Source of the DNA: Roseovarius atlanticus
Lineage (GTDB): Bacteria; Pseudomonadota; Alphaproteobacteria; Rhodobacterales; Rhodobacteraceae
Assembly (NCBI RefSeq): GCF_001441615.1
Contig: NZ_LAXJ01000009.1
Location: 62,001-126,000, forward strand
Length of the DNA stretch: 64,000 bases
Reading direction: 5' to 3'
Shown here: positions 1 through 10,063 of the stretch, piece after piece
Position numbering within the stretch: the stretch's first letter is position 1
Layout of the letters: each line of letters opens with the position of its first letter
The notes under the pieces: model-generated
The model's database searches: none
Told to the model about the DNA's origin: nothing
The model's input: the letters and a program-made list of their open reading frames with translations, nothing else
Program-made: the position numbers and the translations under genes

Positions 1-315
1 GTCATGCGCAGCCGCCCGCCCGGCCCGGTCTGCATCGTAGGCGGCGACATTCCCGGCATCACCCGCGCGCATCTCGCCAGCGCATTTGCCAGTCTTGGCC
101 GGCATGACGCGGTCTTCGGCCCCGCGCCCGACGGCGGCTACTGGCTGATCGGCATGAAACGCACCCGCGCAATACCGGCGGCGTTTCTGCAAGACGTCCG
201 CTGGTCCACCCAGCACGCGCTGGCCGACAGCTGTGCAACACTACCGGACTCGCGGATCGGACTGGTCGATACGTTGCGGGACGTGGACACGGCCGACGAC
301 CTTCGCGCGGTCTGA
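1..315 (+). CDS. DUF2064 / TIGR04282-family glycosyltransferase-like protein, C-terminal part
   Basis: The protein starts before the window; one frame is open from base 1 to the TGA at 313-315 (104 visible codons). The motifs GGDIPGI, DGGYWLIGM and the closing DVDTADDL are those of the DUF2064 family (TIGR04282), which has a nucleotide-sugar-transferase fold and is usually about 200 residues long, so roughly half is missing. Family members sit in pathways such as proposed arsenosugar synthesis, but no partner gene is visible here and the substrate cannot be inferred. The next gene, rnr, follows after 89 bases in the same direction. Confidence 0.7.
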   Translation, partial: VMRSRPPGPVCIVGGDIPGITRAHLASAFASLGRHDAVFGPAPDGGYWLIGMKRTRAIPAAFLQDVRWSTQHALADSCATLPDSRIGLVDTLRDVDTADDLRAV

Positions 316-404
316 CCCGCCTTGCCCGGAAAAAACAGGGCGTCTCACCCTGTTCCGCAATCTTCGCATGGAACGCCCCACGCCTTCGTGCTACGTCCCG
401 AAGC

Positions 405-2696
405 ATGAGCGAGCTGCCCTCCAAATCACAGGTCCTGCAATGGATCTCGGACAATCCGACCCTGACCTCCAAGCGGGACATCGCCAAGGCGTTCGGCATC
501 AAGGGGGCGGCGCGGATCGACCTCAAGCGCATCCTGAAGGAGCTCGAGGCCGAAGGGCACCTGGAGAAGCGCAAGAAAACCTATCGCGACCCCGACAAGC
601 TGCCGCCCGTAAGCGTGCTGCAAGTCAGCGACCAGACGCCGGACGGCGAGCTTCTGGCGCGACCCCTGGAGTGGCATGGCGAAGGGGTCGAGCCGGTCGT
701 CCTGCTGATCCCCCGCGCCAGCGATCCCGCGCTTGGCCCCGGCGACCGCATCCTGGGCCGCCTGCAAGAGGTCAAGGGCGAGGCGCATCACTACGAGGCG
801 CGGCTCATTCGCCGGATCGGGACCAACCCGCGCAAGGTGCTGGGCGTTTTCAAGAAAACCGCCGAGGGCGGGCGCATCCTGCCGATCGACAAGGGCGACG
901 GCAAAGAATGGCTGGTCGCACCCTCCGCCACCGGCGGCGCAAAGGACGGCGAGCTGGTCGAGGCCGAACAGGCCGGTCCCAAGGGCCGCATGGGCCTGCC
1001 GCAGGCCCGCATCCTCGACCGCCTGGGCGATCCGACCGCGCCCAAGGCCGTGTCGCTGATCGCCATCCACCAGCACGGCATCCCCGACGATTTCCCCGAC
1101 GACGTGATCGCCGAGGCCGACGCGCAGAAACCCCAGGGCCTCAAGGGCCGCGAAGACCTGCGCGACCTGCCGCTAGTCACCATCGACCCCGCCGATGCCC
1201 GCGACCACGACGATGCCGTCTGGGCCCATCCCGACGACGACCCCAAGAACGAGGGTGGGCACGTCATCTGGGTCGCCATCGCCGACGTTGCCTGTTACGT
1301 CACTTCCGGCTCGGCCCTCGACGCCGAGGCCCGCAAGCGCGGCAATTCCAGCTATTTCCCCGATCGCGTCGTGCCGATGCTGCCCGACCGTCTGTCTGGC
1401 GACCTTTGTTCCCTGCACGAGGGCGTGCCGCGCGCCTGCATCGCCGTGCGGATGCAGATCGACGCCCATGGGACAAAAATCGGCCACCGCTTCGTGCGCG
1501 GACTGATGCGCTCCGCCGCCTCGCTCACGTATCAGGACGTGCAGGCCGCCCGCGACGGCGCCCCGAACGACAAGTGTGGCCCCCTAATGGACGAGGTCAT
1601 AAACCCGCTCTACGAGGCCTTCGCCGCCCTGCAGGAAGCGCGCAACATCCGCCAGCCGCTCGACCTCGACCTGCCGGAACGCAAGGTCGTGCTCAGCGAC
1701 GAAGGCAAGGTGACGTCCGTCAACTTCGCCGACCGCCTCGATGCCTACAAGCTGATTGAGGACATGATGGTGCTGGCCAACGTGGCCGCCGCCGAGACGC
1801 TGATCGCCAAGAAATCCCCCCTCCTCTTCCGCGTCCACGAAGAGCCGCCGCCAGAAAAACTCGACACCCTGCGCGAGGTGGCCGAGGCCGCGGGCCTGAC
1901 GCTGGCCAAGGGGCAGGTGCTGAAAACATCGCACCTCAACCAACTTCTGCACGGCGCGGCGGGCACCGACCATGTCGAAGTCATCAACCTCGCCACCCTG
2001 CGCTCGATGACGCAGGCCTACTATGCCCCGTCCAATTTCGGCCATTTCGGCCTCGCGCTGCAATCCTATGCGCATTTCACCTCGCCCATCCGGCGCTATG
2101 CCGACCTGATCGTGCACCGCGCGCTGATCTCGGCCCATGGCTGGGGCGAGGACGGGCTTTCGAAATCCGACGAGGAACGCCTGCAAAGCACCGGCGAGCA
2201 TATCTCGGAAACCGAGCGCCGCTCGATGATGGCCGAACGCGACACCAACGACCGTTACCTCGCCGCCTTCCTGTCGGAACGCGTGGGCGAGGAATTCACC
2301 GGGCGGATCAGCGGCATCGCCAAGTTCGGCGCCTTCGTGCGACTGGACGAAACGGGCGCGGACGGCCTCATCCCGATGCGCGCGCTTGGCAACGAGTATT
2401 TCCACCTCGACCGCGACCGCGGCACGCTGATGGGGTCCGATACCGGCATGGTCATCGGCCTCGGCCAGCGCGTCGTCGTCCGCCTCAGCGAGGCCGCGCC
2501 GGTCACCGGCGGCCTCGGGCTCGAACTGATACGCCTCGACGGCAAGGCGATCACCCCCGCCGGACCGGACACGCCCCGCAAGGGGCGGGGGCGCGGCGCG
2601 CCCAAGGGCGGGCGCGGCGGGCCCAAGCGCAAGCTGGCGCGCGAAAAGCACAAGTCCGACAAGACCAGGCGCAAGGTCTCGCGCAAACGGCGCTAA
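405..2696 (+). CDS. rnr: Ribonuclease R
   Basis: 3'-to-5' processive exoribonuclease of the RNase II/RNB superfamily, acting in the cytoplasm on structured RNA and in rRNA and mRNA turnover. The 763-residue protein has a winged-helix N-terminus (about 1-70), cold-shock-like regions, the RNB core with its metal-binding motif DARDHDDA near residue 265, an S1 RNA-binding domain (about 628-715) and a strongly basic Lys/Arg/Gly-rich tail from about 720. Length and domain order fit RNase R better than the shorter RNase II. Its last 4 bases overlap the convergent stop of the antiporter gene, so there is no room for an intergenic terminator. Confidence 0.95.
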   Translation: MSELPSKSQVLQWISDNPTLTSKRDIAKAFGIKGAARIDLKRILKELEAEGHLEKRKKTYRDPDKLPPVSVLQVSDQTPDGELLARPLEWHGEGVEPVVLLIPRASDPALGPGDRILGRLQEVKGEAHHYEARLIRRIGTNPRKVLGVFKKTAEGGRILPIDKGDGKEWLVAPSATGGAKDGELVEAEQAGPKGRMGLPQARILDRLGDPTAPKAVSLIAIHQHGIPDDFPDDVIAEADAQKPQGLKGREDLRDLPLVTIDPADARDHDDAVWAHPDDDPKNEGGHVIWVAIADVACYVTSGSALDAEARKRGNSSYFPDRVVPMLPDRLSGDLCSLHEGVPRACIAVRMQIDAHGTKIGHRFVRGLMRSAASLTYQDVQAARDGAPNDKCGPLMDEVINPLYEAFAALQEARNIRQPLDLDLPERKVVLSDEGKVTSVNFADRLDAYKLIEDMMVLANVAAAETLIAKKSPLLFRVHEEPPPEKLDTLREVAEAAGLTLAKGQVLKTSHLNQLLHGAAGTDHVEVINLATLRSMTQAYYAPSNFGHFGLALQSYAHFTSPIRRYADLIVHRALISAHGWGEDGLSKSDEERLQSTGEHISETERRSMMAERDTNDRYLAAFLSERVGEEFTGRISGIAKFGAFVRLDETGADGLIPMRALGNEYFHLDRDRGTLMGSDTGMVIGLGQRVVVRLSEAAPVTGGLGLELIRLDGKAITPAGPDTPRKGRGRGAPKGGRGGPKRKLAREKHKSDKTRRKVSRKRR

Positions 2697-3646
2697 ACGC
2701 CCGCCAAAAGCCAGGTCATGTACCCCGCATAGGCCAGCACCAGCACCGCCCCCTCGCGACGGCTGATCCGGGCCCCGGTATAGGCGAACAGCACGAACAC
2801 CGCCGCCGAGCCCACCAGCACCGCCAGGTCCACGCCCGTTATCGGCAGCGGCGCCGCCATCGGCACCACCAGCACCGTCGCGCCCAGTATGCCGAGGATG
2901 TTGAAGATGTTGCTGCCGATGATGTTGCCGAACGCGACGTCGCCCTGACCCTTGCGGGCCGCAAGAACAGATGTCACCAGTTCCGGCATCGACGTGCCGA
3001 TGGCCACCACCGTCAGCCCGATCACCGCGTCGCTCATACCAAGCATCTGCGCCAGCCCGACCGCCCCCATGACCAGGAATCGCGCGCCTGCCAGCAGCAC
3101 GATCAGCCCGATCAGCAGGCCCAGGCCGGCACGCCCGGGATGCACCGGTCTTTCCGGCATAAGCTCTCCCTCCGCGGCATAGACCTCGCCTGCGGGTGTC
3201 GGACCGTTCCGTTCGGCCCGAAACGTGTAGGCCAGGTACGCGGCGAGAGCGATAAGCAGGCCCAGCCCCGCCACACGACCCATCTCGCCGCTCAGCACCA
3301 GCGCCGCACAGGCCAGCGTCGCACCCATCATCACGGTCCCGTCCCGTGCCAATGCGCGCCGTTCCACCAGGATCGGCGAAAGGATCGCGGCAATGCCCAC
3401 GATCAGAAGAACGTTGCCGATATTGCTGCCCACCACGTTGCCCAGCGCGATGCCGGGCGCGCCGACCCACGCGGCCTGCAAGCTCGTCACCAGCTCCGGT
3501 GCCGAGGTGCCGAACCCCACGATGGTCAGCCCGATCACCAGCGGCGACACGCCCAGGCCCCGCGCCAGCTGCACCGCGTTGCGCACCAGCAACTCGCCGC
3601 CAAGGACCAGCCCCGCCAGCCCGGCGATCACGTATACGATATCCAA
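2693..3646 (-). CDS. Calcium/sodium (CaCA family) antiporter
   Basis: Inner-membrane cation/Ca2+ exchanger of the YrbG/CaxA type. The protein has about ten hydrophobic segments and two internal repeats, each with an alpha-repeat signature: [13 protein letters not shown] in the first half and [14 protein letters not shown] in the second, both with nearby NIG/NIF motifs. These conserved acidic residues bind the transported ions. The start is uncertain. The frame is open to a TTG at 3661, but a GGAG at 3655-3658 sits well placed before a second TTG at 3646, which gives an N-terminus ([10 protein letters not shown]) like that of relatives; I chose 3646 (317 residues). It converges on rnr with a 4-base overlap. 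Confidence 0.9.
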   Translation of the reverse strand: MDIVYVIAGLAGLVLGGELLVRNAVQLARGLGVSPLVIGLTIVGFGTSAPELVTSLQAAWVGAPGIALGNVVGSNIGNVLLIVGIAAILSPILVERRALARDGTVMMGATLACAALVLSGEMGRVAGLGLLIALAAYLAYTFRAERNGPTPAGEVYAAEGELMPERPVHPGRAGLGLLIGLIVLLAGARFLVMGAVGLAQMLGMSDAVIGLTVVAIGTSMPELVTSVLAARKGQGDVAFGNIIGSNIFNILGILGATVLVVPMAAPLPITGVDLAVLVGSAAVFVLFAYTGARISRREGAVLVLAYAGYMTWLLAGV

Positions 3647-3818
3647 TTCAGGTAACTCCAATCCCGCACGACAGGCGCGTTTCTGGGAATCTGATCAGGC
3701 TCAGTCTCACTTCAAGACAGCGCAGCAAAGATTCCGACGCTGTGACGCGTTTTTCGCGTCTTCAGGCCGGTAACCCTGCTGACAAAAACCGTCACCATGT
3801 GGCATCATACTCCGCGCC

Positions 3819-4532
3819 ATGACCCGGACGGAACGCCTTTTCAAACTGATGCAGGCCTTGCGCATCGTCCCGCCCCCCGCCACGGCACAGGCGCTGGCGG
3901 ACCGGCTCGACGTGACCGCCCGCACCATCTATCGCGATATCGACGCCCTGCGCGGCCTCGGCGCGGTGATCGACGGGGCGGCGGGCTTCGGCTACCGCCT
4001 GATCGAGGATGCCGCCCTGCCCCCGCTCAACTTCGACGAGGACGAGCTGGAGGCGCTGGTGCTGGGCCTGCGCGAGGTCGAAGAGGTGGGCGACAGCACA
4101 CTGGCCGAGGCCGCGCAATCGGCCCTGGCCAAGCTGCGCGCCCGCCTGCCTCAGACGCAGGCGCACCGGCTGGATCACGCCGTCCTCTCGGCCCACCGCT
4201 TCACGCCTCTCCCGCAATCGGGCGTCGACACTGCCCGCCTGCGCCGCGCGACGTGGGAGGAAAAGACCATCCGCTTCGACTATTCAGATGCCGAGGGTCG
4301 CGAAACCACCCGCGAGGTCAACCCGCTGTCGGTCGTTCTCATGCAATCCTCGCTCTGCCTTCTGGCCTTTTGCCACCTGCGGAACGATTTCCGCGCCTTC
4401 CGCCTCGACCGGATGCGCGGGCTGGACCTCACCGGCGCGTCCTTCCGCCCCCGCCGCGCAACGCTTTTGCGCGATTGTCTGGCGGCGATGACTTGCGACA
4501 CGGGGCAGGAAAGGGCCCCGCAAGCGACCTGA
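3819..4532 (+). CDS. WYL-domain transcriptional regulator (YafY type)
   Basis: 237-residue DNA-binding regulator. The N-terminal 60 residues form an HTH_11 winged helix (TAQALADRLDVTARTIYRDI is the recognition region). A linker follows, then a WYL-type sensor domain (about 145-210) in which the WYL triplet itself is replaced, while the closing FRAFRLDRM is typical. WYL domains bind nucleic acid or small ligands. The gene is divergent from the antiporter across about 170 bases, so it may regulate it, but nothing in the sequence proves this. The gene stands alone, with 98 bases before the next start. Confidence 0.85.
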   Translation: MTRTERLFKLMQALRIVPPPATAQALADRLDVTARTIYRDIDALRGLGAVIDGAAGFGYRLIEDAALPPLNFDEDELEALVLGLREVEEVGDSTLAEAAQSALAKLRARLPQTQAHRLDHAVLSAHRFTPLPQSGVDTARLRRATWEEKTIRFDYSDAEGRETTREVNPLSVVLMQSSLCLLAFCHLRNDFRAFRLDRMRGLDLTGASFRPRRATLLRDCLAAMTCDTGQERAPQAT

Positions 4533-4630
4533 GGAACGGCGACACTTCGCCCGGTCCCGATACTGGACGCTTTTGAAACACACCGTTTCGGCATATGATC
4601 CAATCAAACCCATCGAAAAAGGGGCGAGCA

Positions 4631-5974
4631 ATGTTTGTCAGGTATCTCTTTCCAGTTCTGGGCGCGGCGTTTCTGTGTGGCAGCGCGCCAGCCACGGCCC
4701 TCGAATCCTCGATCCGTCCCGTCGCACGGCCCGCAACGCCTGCGCCCGACGTCGCCACCACGCCGACGGCGGCGGCGCTTTCCACCAAATCGCTGCGCCC
4801 CCGCCTGCGCCCCAAGACGTCAAGCAGCGGCACTGACGAGGCGCAACCCACCCGCGTCGCCAACCCCGCCTTCGACAGCTGGGTCCGCTCCTTCCGGGCC
4901 CGCGCCTTGTCGCGCGGGATCAGCTCGCAGGTTTTCGATGCGGCCTTCCAAGGCATCGGCTACAACGCCGACGTCGTGTCCAAGGACCGCAACCAGGCCG
5001 AGTTCAAGCGCCAGATCTGGGATTACCTCGACAGCGCCGCCTCGCCCGAACGCGTCGACATGGGCCAGCAGGCCCTCAGCCGCCACCGCAGCGCGCTAAG
5101 CCGGATCGAACAGGCCTACGGGGTCGAGGCCGAGGTCGTCACCGCCGTCTGGGGTCTGGAAAGCAAGTACGGCACCCGCATGGGCGACATCCCGGTGATC
5201 GAGGCCCTGTCCACGCTGTCCTTCGACGGTCGCCGCGGCGCCTTTTTTGAGAAACAACTGATCGCCGCGCTGAAGATCCTCCAGAACGGCGACACCACGC
5301 CGCGCAATTTCCTCGGCTCATGGGCCGGGGCAATGGGCCACACGCAATTCATCCCCACCTCTTACGAGGCCTATGCCGTGGATTTCACCGGCGATGGCCG
5401 CCGCGACATCTGGTCGAACGACCCCTCCGACGCGCTCGCCTCCACCGCCGCGTACCTGAAACGCTTCGGCTGGCGCAAAGGGATGCCCTGGGGCGTCGAG
5501 GTCCGCGTGCCCAACGGCGCCCGCTTCGGCGATACCAGCCGGATGCCCTCGCAATGGGCCGCGCAGGGCGTCGTCGGCGTCGATGGCCGCCCGGTGCGCG
5601 ACTATGGCTCGGCCCGTATCCTGCAACCGGCGGGGCCTACCGGCGCGTCCTTCATGGTCTTCGCCAATTTCGACGTGATCAAGCGCTACAACAACGCCGA
5701 CGCCTACGCCATCGGCGTGGGCCACCTGTCGGACCGCATCAAGGGCGGCCCCGCGATCCAGGCAAGTTGGCCGCGCGGTTACACCCCCGTCAGCTTCGAG
5801 GAACGCAAGGAAATCCAGCGCCAGCTGCAACAGATGGGCTATCCGCTGGAAAAGATCGACGGCATCATCGGTCCCAATACCGCGAAGTCGATCATGAACT
5901 TCCAGCAAAGCGCCGGTATGAAGGTCGACGGCTACGCCTCGCGCGAAGTGCTCAACCGCCTGCGGTCGCGCTGA
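4631..5974 (+). CDS. Lytic murein transglycosylase, MltB-like, with peptidoglycan-binding domain
   Basis: Periplasmic enzyme that cleaves the glycan strand of peptidoglycan with formation of 1,6-anhydro-MurNAc. The frame opens at 4595, but ATG 4631 follows an AAGGGG at 4619-4624 and begins a signal peptide (MFVRYLFPVLGAAFLCGSAPATA), giving 447 residues. No lipobox Cys is present, so it is probably soluble. The SLT domain contains the catalytic Glu in WGLESKYG (about residue 177) and FLGSWAGAMGHTQF, typical of the MltB/SLT_3 family. The last 65 residues are a PG_binding_1 domain (QLQQMGYPLEKIDGIIGPNT). The 3' end overlaps the convergent methyltransferase gene by 23 bases. Confidence 0.92.
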   Translation: MFVRYLFPVLGAAFLCGSAPATALESSIRPVARPATPAPDVATTPTAAALSTKSLRPRLRPKTSSSGTDEAQPTRVANPAFDSWVRSFRARALSRGISSQVFDAAFQGIGYNADVVSKDRNQAEFKRQIWDYLDSAASPERVDMGQQALSRHRSALSRIEQAYGVEAEVVTAVWGLESKYGTRMGDIPVIEALSTLSFDGRRGAFFEKQLIAALKILQNGDTTPRNFLGSWAGAMGHTQFIPTSYEAYAVDFTGDGRRDIWSNDPSDALASTAAYLKRFGWRKGMPWGVEVRVPNGARFGDTSRMPSQWAAQGVVGVDGRPVRDYGSARILQPAGPTGASFMVFANFDVIKRYNNADAYAIGVGHLSDRIKGGPAIQASWPRGYTPVSFEERKEIQRQLQQMGYPLEKIDGIIGPNTAKSIMNFQQSAGMKVDGYASREVLNRLRSR

Positions 5975-6812
5975 CCACGTGCACCCGCCCCGGAATGCGC
6001 AGCGCGCCGTCCGGGGTCTCGAACTCCTTCAAGGCTTCGCGCAAATTTGCCGCCACGGAGGCATACTCTTCGCGCCCGCCGCCCATATCCTTGACGATCC
6101 TCCCGGCGGGCCCTTCGCGTGACGCGAACGTGGCGTTCTGCTCCAGGTCTCCGATGGGCGTCAAAGTGATCTCTTCGGTGGTCAACCCGATCCCCTCGAA
6201 CCCGGCCTGCCCCAGAATGTCCCGCACATAGCCCGCCTCTGAAAACGCCATCGGCCCCGGCGCGCGCGGGTCCTGCGGTGGCGGCGCGCCGACCACCGAT
6301 TTCGCAGCCTCGGCAGGCACGCGGAACCACGGGTTGCCGTCCATCCCGGCCCAGCACACGAAGGTCATGCGCCCGCCAGGTTTCAACGCGCCCCGCATGT
6401 TGGCGAAGGCCGCCACCGGGTCGGCAAAGAACATCACGCCGAAACGTGACACCATGTGATCCGCCGCCATGTCCCCGAAATCATGGGACTGCGCATCGGC
6501 CAGAAGGCAGGTCGCATTGGTCACGCCCGCCTGGCTCAACCGCTCCTTGGCCAACTCCAGCATCGGCCCCGACACGTCCAGCCCGGTCACATGGCCATCC
6601 TCGCCCACGAGGTCCGCCTCGGCGATCAGCCCCGCGCCCGTGCCACAGCCGATGTCGACCACGCGGTCCCCAGCCCGCAACCCGGCACGCTCCAACAACA
6701 GGTCCAGAACCGGCGCCATCAACCCGTCGAACATCGCCTGCTCGCGCACCCAGACCTCGCCGGCCTTGCCCGACCAGTGCTCGGCCTGTTCGGTGTTGAC
6801 GATCCCGCTCAT
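5952..6812 (-). CDS. Class I SAM-dependent methyltransferase
   Basis: 286-residue cytoplasmic methyltransferase of the UbiE/Methyltransf_11 type. Motif I is VVDIGCGTGAG (about 50-60), followed by the acidic residue in GLDVSG (post I), DAQSHDF (motif II) and a GALKPGGRMTFV segment (motif III). The frame opens at 6839 but ATG 6812 overlaps the agmatinase-family stop in an ATGA, the arrangement seen throughout this operon, and was chosen. It is the last gene of a four-gene leftward chain. The substrate cannot be read from the sequence; the neighbours suggest amine or peptide metabolism, which is only inference. Confidence 0.85.
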   Translation of the reverse strand: MSGIVNTEQAEHWSGKAGEVWVREQAMFDGLMAPVLDLLLERAGLRAGDRVVDIGCGTGAGLIAEADLVGEDGHVTGLDVSGPMLELAKERLSQAGVTNATCLLADAQSHDFGDMAADHMVSRFGVMFFADPVAAFANMRGALKPGGRMTFVCWAGMDGNPWFRVPAEAAKSVVGAPPPQDPRAPGPMAFSEAGYVRDILGQAGFEGIGLTTEEITLTPIGDLEQNATFASREGPAGRIVKDMGGGREEYASVAANLREALKEFETPDGALRIPGRVHVVSATAGG

Positions 6813-7771
6813 GCCGCGCGGCTCGCGGCTATCACGCACAGGATCTCGAACATGATCGACACGCCCAGGAACGCGGTGTTCCCGCTGGCGTCGAACGGCG
6901 GCGACACCTCGACCATGTCCGCGCCCACGATATTGACGCCCTCAAGCTCGCGGCACACCTGCAACGCCTGATACGAATTCGGCCCGCCCACCTCGGGCGT
7001 CCCGGTGCCGGGCGCAAACGTCGGATCGACGAAATCGATGTCGTAGGACACGTAAGTGGGCTTCTCCCCCACGATCTCGCGCGCCTCGGCCATCACGTCG
7101 GCCACGCCCCGGTCAAAGAATTCCTCGATCAGGATCAGGCGGATGCCCTCGGCGCGGGCGAAATCGCGATCCTCGGAATCGTACATGCTGCCCCGCAGCC
7201 CGATCTGCACCACGCGCTTGGGGTCCAGCAGACCCTCCTCCACCGCGCGGCGGAAGGGCGTGCCGTGGGTATACATCTGCCCATTGAAATAGCTGTGAAA
7301 CAGGTCCGTGTGGCTGTCGAAATGCACCATGCCCAAGGGTCCATCCTTGGCCACCGCGCGCAGCACCGGCAGGCTGGTCAGGTGATCGCCCCCCGCCGTC
7401 AGCGGCGTGATCCCCGCATCCACCACCCCTTTGTAGAAATTCGTGATCCGCTCCATGCTGTCGGCGATATCGGCGGGGTTCGGCCCCACATCCCCCAGAT
7501 CGGCGCAATTCAGCGCCTCGAACGGCCGCACACCGCTCACCGCGTGCTGCGCCCGGATCATGGTGGACGCATCGCGCAACTGCCGTGGCCCATGTCGAGG
7601 CCCGGGCCGGTTTGTCGTCCCGCTGTCCCAAGGCACACCGATCACGCCCACATCCACATCGCCATAGCGCGCATGGTCGGGCAGCACATAGGGCAGCCGC
7701 ATGAAGGTCGGCACGCCCGCGAAACGCGGCAGCTCAAAGCCCGAAACGGGTTGGAAAAACGGTTCACTCAT
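6809..7771 (-). CDS. speB: Agmatinase / ureohydrolase-family enzyme
   Basis: Binuclear-Mn ureohydrolase that splits a guanidino compound to an amine and urea. Metal ligands are visible: GGDHLTS, HFDSHTD (the family's DxHxD) and SYDIDFVDPTFAPGTGTPE (SxDxDxxDPxxxPGTG). 320 residues is the usual length of bacterial agmatinases. Agmatine is the default substrate, but guanidinobutyrase, guanidinopropionase and guanidine hydrolases share all these motifs, so the speB symbol is provisional. Start and stop both overlap the neighbours by 4 bases (ATGA), which implies translational coupling with the NlpC/P60 and methyltransferase genes. Confidence 0.85.
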   Translation of the reverse strand: MSEPFFQPVSGFELPRFAGVPTFMRLPYVLPDHARYGDVDVGVIGVPWDSGTTNRPGPRHGPRQLRDASTMIRAQHAVSGVRPFEALNCADLGDVGPNPADIADSMERITNFYKGVVDAGITPLTAGGDHLTSLPVLRAVAKDGPLGMVHFDSHTDLFHSYFNGQMYTHGTPFRRAVEEGLLDPKRVVQIGLRGSMYDSEDRDFARAEGIRLILIEEFFDRGVADVMAEAREIVGEKPTYVSYDIDFVDPTFAPGTGTPEVGGPNSYQALQVCRELEGVNIVGADMVEVSPPFDASGNTAFLGVSIMFEILCVIAASRAA

Positions 7772-8622
7772 GCTTTGGTCTCCAGTCTCTTGCGGGCCGT
7801 CACCGGCCCATCTCCCTGCGCCTCGATCCGCGCGATGGCGTCGGCCATCGGCTCATAGGCGACGGCCATGTGATGCGCATTGGCATGTAACAGCGTCTCG
7901 GGGTCAACCACCCACGCCACATGCCCCTTCCAGAACAGCAGGTCGCCGCGCCGCAACGGCGCATCTTCGGGCAGCGCTTCACCAAGCTCAGCCTCCTGCA
8001 TGTCGCTGTCGCCGGGGCAGGCCAGGCCGCTGGCCAGGCAGCCCACCTGCACCAGCCCCGAACAATCGATCCCCAGCGCCGAGTTCCCGCCCCACACATA
8101 GGGCGTTCCGATCAGCCGCTCCGCCACGCGCACCGGGTCATCCTCGACCGCGCTGGCCACGCGCAAATGGACCGCCGGCACGTACATCCGGCCTTCCGGC
8201 GCAAGGATCTCGGCCCAGCGCCCTTCGGTGCCGGTCACGCTCACCCAGGCCCCAAGGCTCAGCATCAGATGCTCGGTCTGCGCCTTGAAATCCGGCGCGC
8301 CCAGCGCGTGGGTCATCCGCGCCTGCACGATGTGGTTCGGCGGACCTTTCGGCATGGCCAGATCCCCAGCCGAAAAATACCCCGCATACCCGTCGCGCAG
8401 CGCATAGCCGAAAACCCAGCCATCCTTCTCTTCCAAGAGGCGCACGCCTTCACCGAACACCAGCTCGCGCTCGCGCTTGCCCTCCGGTTCCGACAGGATT
8501 GGCGTCACAGGCACGATCACCTGCCGATCGTCGCCTTCCACGAACAGCTCCGCCTCGACCTGCCCCAACAGGCCTGCATCCGCCACGCGCCCGTTGGAAT
8601 GCAACCGACGCCGGTCGGTCAC
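7768..8622 (-). CDS. NlpC/P60 cysteine peptidase with N-terminal SH3-like domains
   Basis: 284-residue cell-wall peptide hydrolase. Residues from about 160 on carry the NlpC/P60 core: YVWGGNSALGIDCSGLVQ with the catalytic Cys, then GHVAWVV with the catalytic His. The first half resembles bacterial SH3 domains of the dipeptidyl-peptidase VI group. No signal peptide is visible, which suggests a cytoplasmic role in muropeptide recycling (cleaving L-Ala-D-Glu-containing peptides). The frame continues upstream into the aminopeptidase gene, but GTG 8622 overlaps that gene's TGA (GTGA) and begins the conserved part, so it was chosen. The preceding M17 aminopeptidase could take up the released peptides. 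Confidence 0.88.
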   Translation of the reverse strand: MTDRRRLHSNGRVADAGLLGQVEAELFVEGDDRQVIVPVTPILSEPEGKRERELVFGEGVRLLEEKDGWVFGYALRDGYAGYFSAGDLAMPKGPPNHIVQARMTHALGAPDFKAQTEHLMLSLGAWVSVTGTEGRWAEILAPEGRMYVPAVHLRVASAVEDDPVRVAERLIGTPYVWGGNSALGIDCSGLVQVGCLASGLACPGDSDMQEAELGEALPEDAPLRRGDLLFWKGHVAWVVDPETLLHANAHHMAVAYEPMADAIARIEAQGDGPVTARKRLETKA

Positions 8623-9998
8623 AGCGCCAACACCTCGGGCAGCGCCTGCAAGAGCGCCCGTGCCCCCATGCCGACCCCGCCCTTGGGACGGCCCGGTGCG
8701 GCGCTCTGGTTCCAGCCGTAGATGTCGAAATGCGCGTAGCGCGTCGCCCCGGCGAACCGCCGAAGGAACAGCGCCGCCGTGATCGCTCCGGCAAAACCGC
8801 CCTTGGGCGCGTTGTCCAGATCGGCAATCCCCGGCTCGATCATCGCCTCGTAGGGCTCGTGGAACGGCAGCCGCCAAACCGGGTCCGCCACTTCATGCGC
8901 CGCCGCGTCCAGCGCGCCGGACAGCACGCCGTCATCGGTGAAATAGGGCGCGATATCCGCCCCCACCGCCACGCGCGCGGCCCCTGTCAAAGTCGCCATC
9001 GAGATCATCAGATCCGGCTCCGCCTCGGCCCCAAAGCTCAGCGCGTCGGCCAGCACCAGACGCCCCTCCGCATCGGTGTTGTTGATCTCCACCGTCATCC
9101 CGTTGCGCGCGGTCAGGATATCGCCGGGCCGGAACGCGTTGCCGCTGACCGAATTCTCAACCGCCGGGATCAGCACCCGCAAGCGCACCGGCAGCTTCAG
9201 CGCCATGATCATCCGCGCCAGCCCCAGCACGGTCGCGGCCCCGCCCATGTCCTTCTTCATCAGGCCCATGCTGGACCCGGGCTTCAGGTTCAGCCCCCCG
9301 GTGTCGAAACACACGCCCTTGCCCACCAGCGTCAGGTTCGGCCCCGTGTCGCCCCAGCGCATGTCGATCAGCCGGGGTGCCTGGTCGGCGGCGCGCCCCA
9401 CCGTGTGGATCATGGGGAAATTCTCGTCCAGCAGCGCCTCGCCACGGATCACCTCGATCTCCGCGCCCTGCGCCTTGGCCAGATCGGCACAGGCCGCTTC
9501 CAGCTCGATCGGCCCCATGTCCGAGGTCGGCGTGTTGATCAGGTCGCGCGTCAGCGCCTCGCCCGCCGCAATCGCCTCCAGCCGGGCCGCGTCGACGCCC
9601 ACGGGAGCCACCAGTGTTGCCTTGGCGGGTTTCTGATCCTTGTATCGGTCAAAGGCGTAGCCCGCGAACAGCCAGCCCAGCGCCTCTTCCGCAGCCCGCT
9701 CCGGCGCCAGCCCTTCCAGACGATAGACACCCTCGGGCAGGCTCGCGGCCTGCGCGGCAAGATGAAACCGCCCCCGCTTGCGTGCGGCCTCGGTGCCATA
9801 GCCCGCCAACGCCATCTCCGGCGCGCCATTGCCGTCGGGCACCAGCAGCGATTGGCCCAGCCCGCCGGTGAACCCCGCCGCCTGCACCCATGTCGCAACC
9901 GTGGCCGACTGGCCCGACAGCCAGTCCTCCAGCGCGTCCTGTTCGATCACGTGAAGCGGAAGGGCAGCGGCCCCTTCCGGTGCAAACTCAAGCGGCAT
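8619..9998 (-). CDS. M17 leucyl aminopeptidase family protein
   Basis: 459-residue dizinc/Mn aminopeptidase of the cytosol-aminopeptidase (PepA/LAP) family. The signature NTDAEGRLVLADAL (M17 metal-binding and catalytic motif) lies near residue 310, and VGKGVCFDTGGLNLKP with the metal-binding Lys/Asp comes earlier, with KKDMGGAA after it. It is slightly shorter than E. coli PepA (503). It is the first gene of the leftward operon with the NlpC/P60 peptidase, the agmatinase-family enzyme and the methyltransferase, all coupled by 4-base overlaps. A GGGAC precedes the ATG. Peptide and muropeptide salvage is the likely role. Confidence 0.92.
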   Translation of the reverse strand: MPLEFAPEGAAALPLHVIEQDALEDWLSGQSATVATWVQAAGFTGGLGQSLLVPDGNGAPEMALAGYGTEAARKRGRFHLAAQAASLPEGVYRLEGLAPERAAEEALGWLFAGYAFDRYKDQKPAKATLVAPVGVDAARLEAIAAGEALTRDLINTPTSDMGPIELEAACADLAKAQGAEIEVIRGEALLDENFPMIHTVGRAADQAPRLIDMRWGDTGPNLTLVGKGVCFDTGGLNLKPGSSMGLMKKDMGGAATVLGLARMIMALKLPVRLRVLIPAVENSVSGNAFRPGDILTARNGMTVEINNTDAEGRLVLADALSFGAEAEPDLMISMATLTGAARVAVGADIAPYFTDDGVLSGALDAAAHEVADPVWRLPFHEPYEAMIEPGIADLDNAPKGGFAGAITAALFLRRFAGATRYAHFDIYGWNQSAAPGRPKGGVGMGARALLQALPEVLAL

Positions 9999-10063
9999 GG
10001 CGCATGTCCCGGGATGGTTTCGTTCATCCGCAGCCTAGCCTGACCCGCAGCACCTGCAAGACC

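Noticed and set aside
334..354. Hairpin AACAGGG-CGTCTCA-CCCTGTT as a terminator of the first gene
   Set aside because: The T-run is on the minus-strand side, where no gene ends; on the plus strand no U-tract follows.
1584..3470. A 628-codon leftward frame across rnr and the antiporter
   Set aside because: Both real genes occupy the region in other frames with intact motifs; this is a composition artefact.
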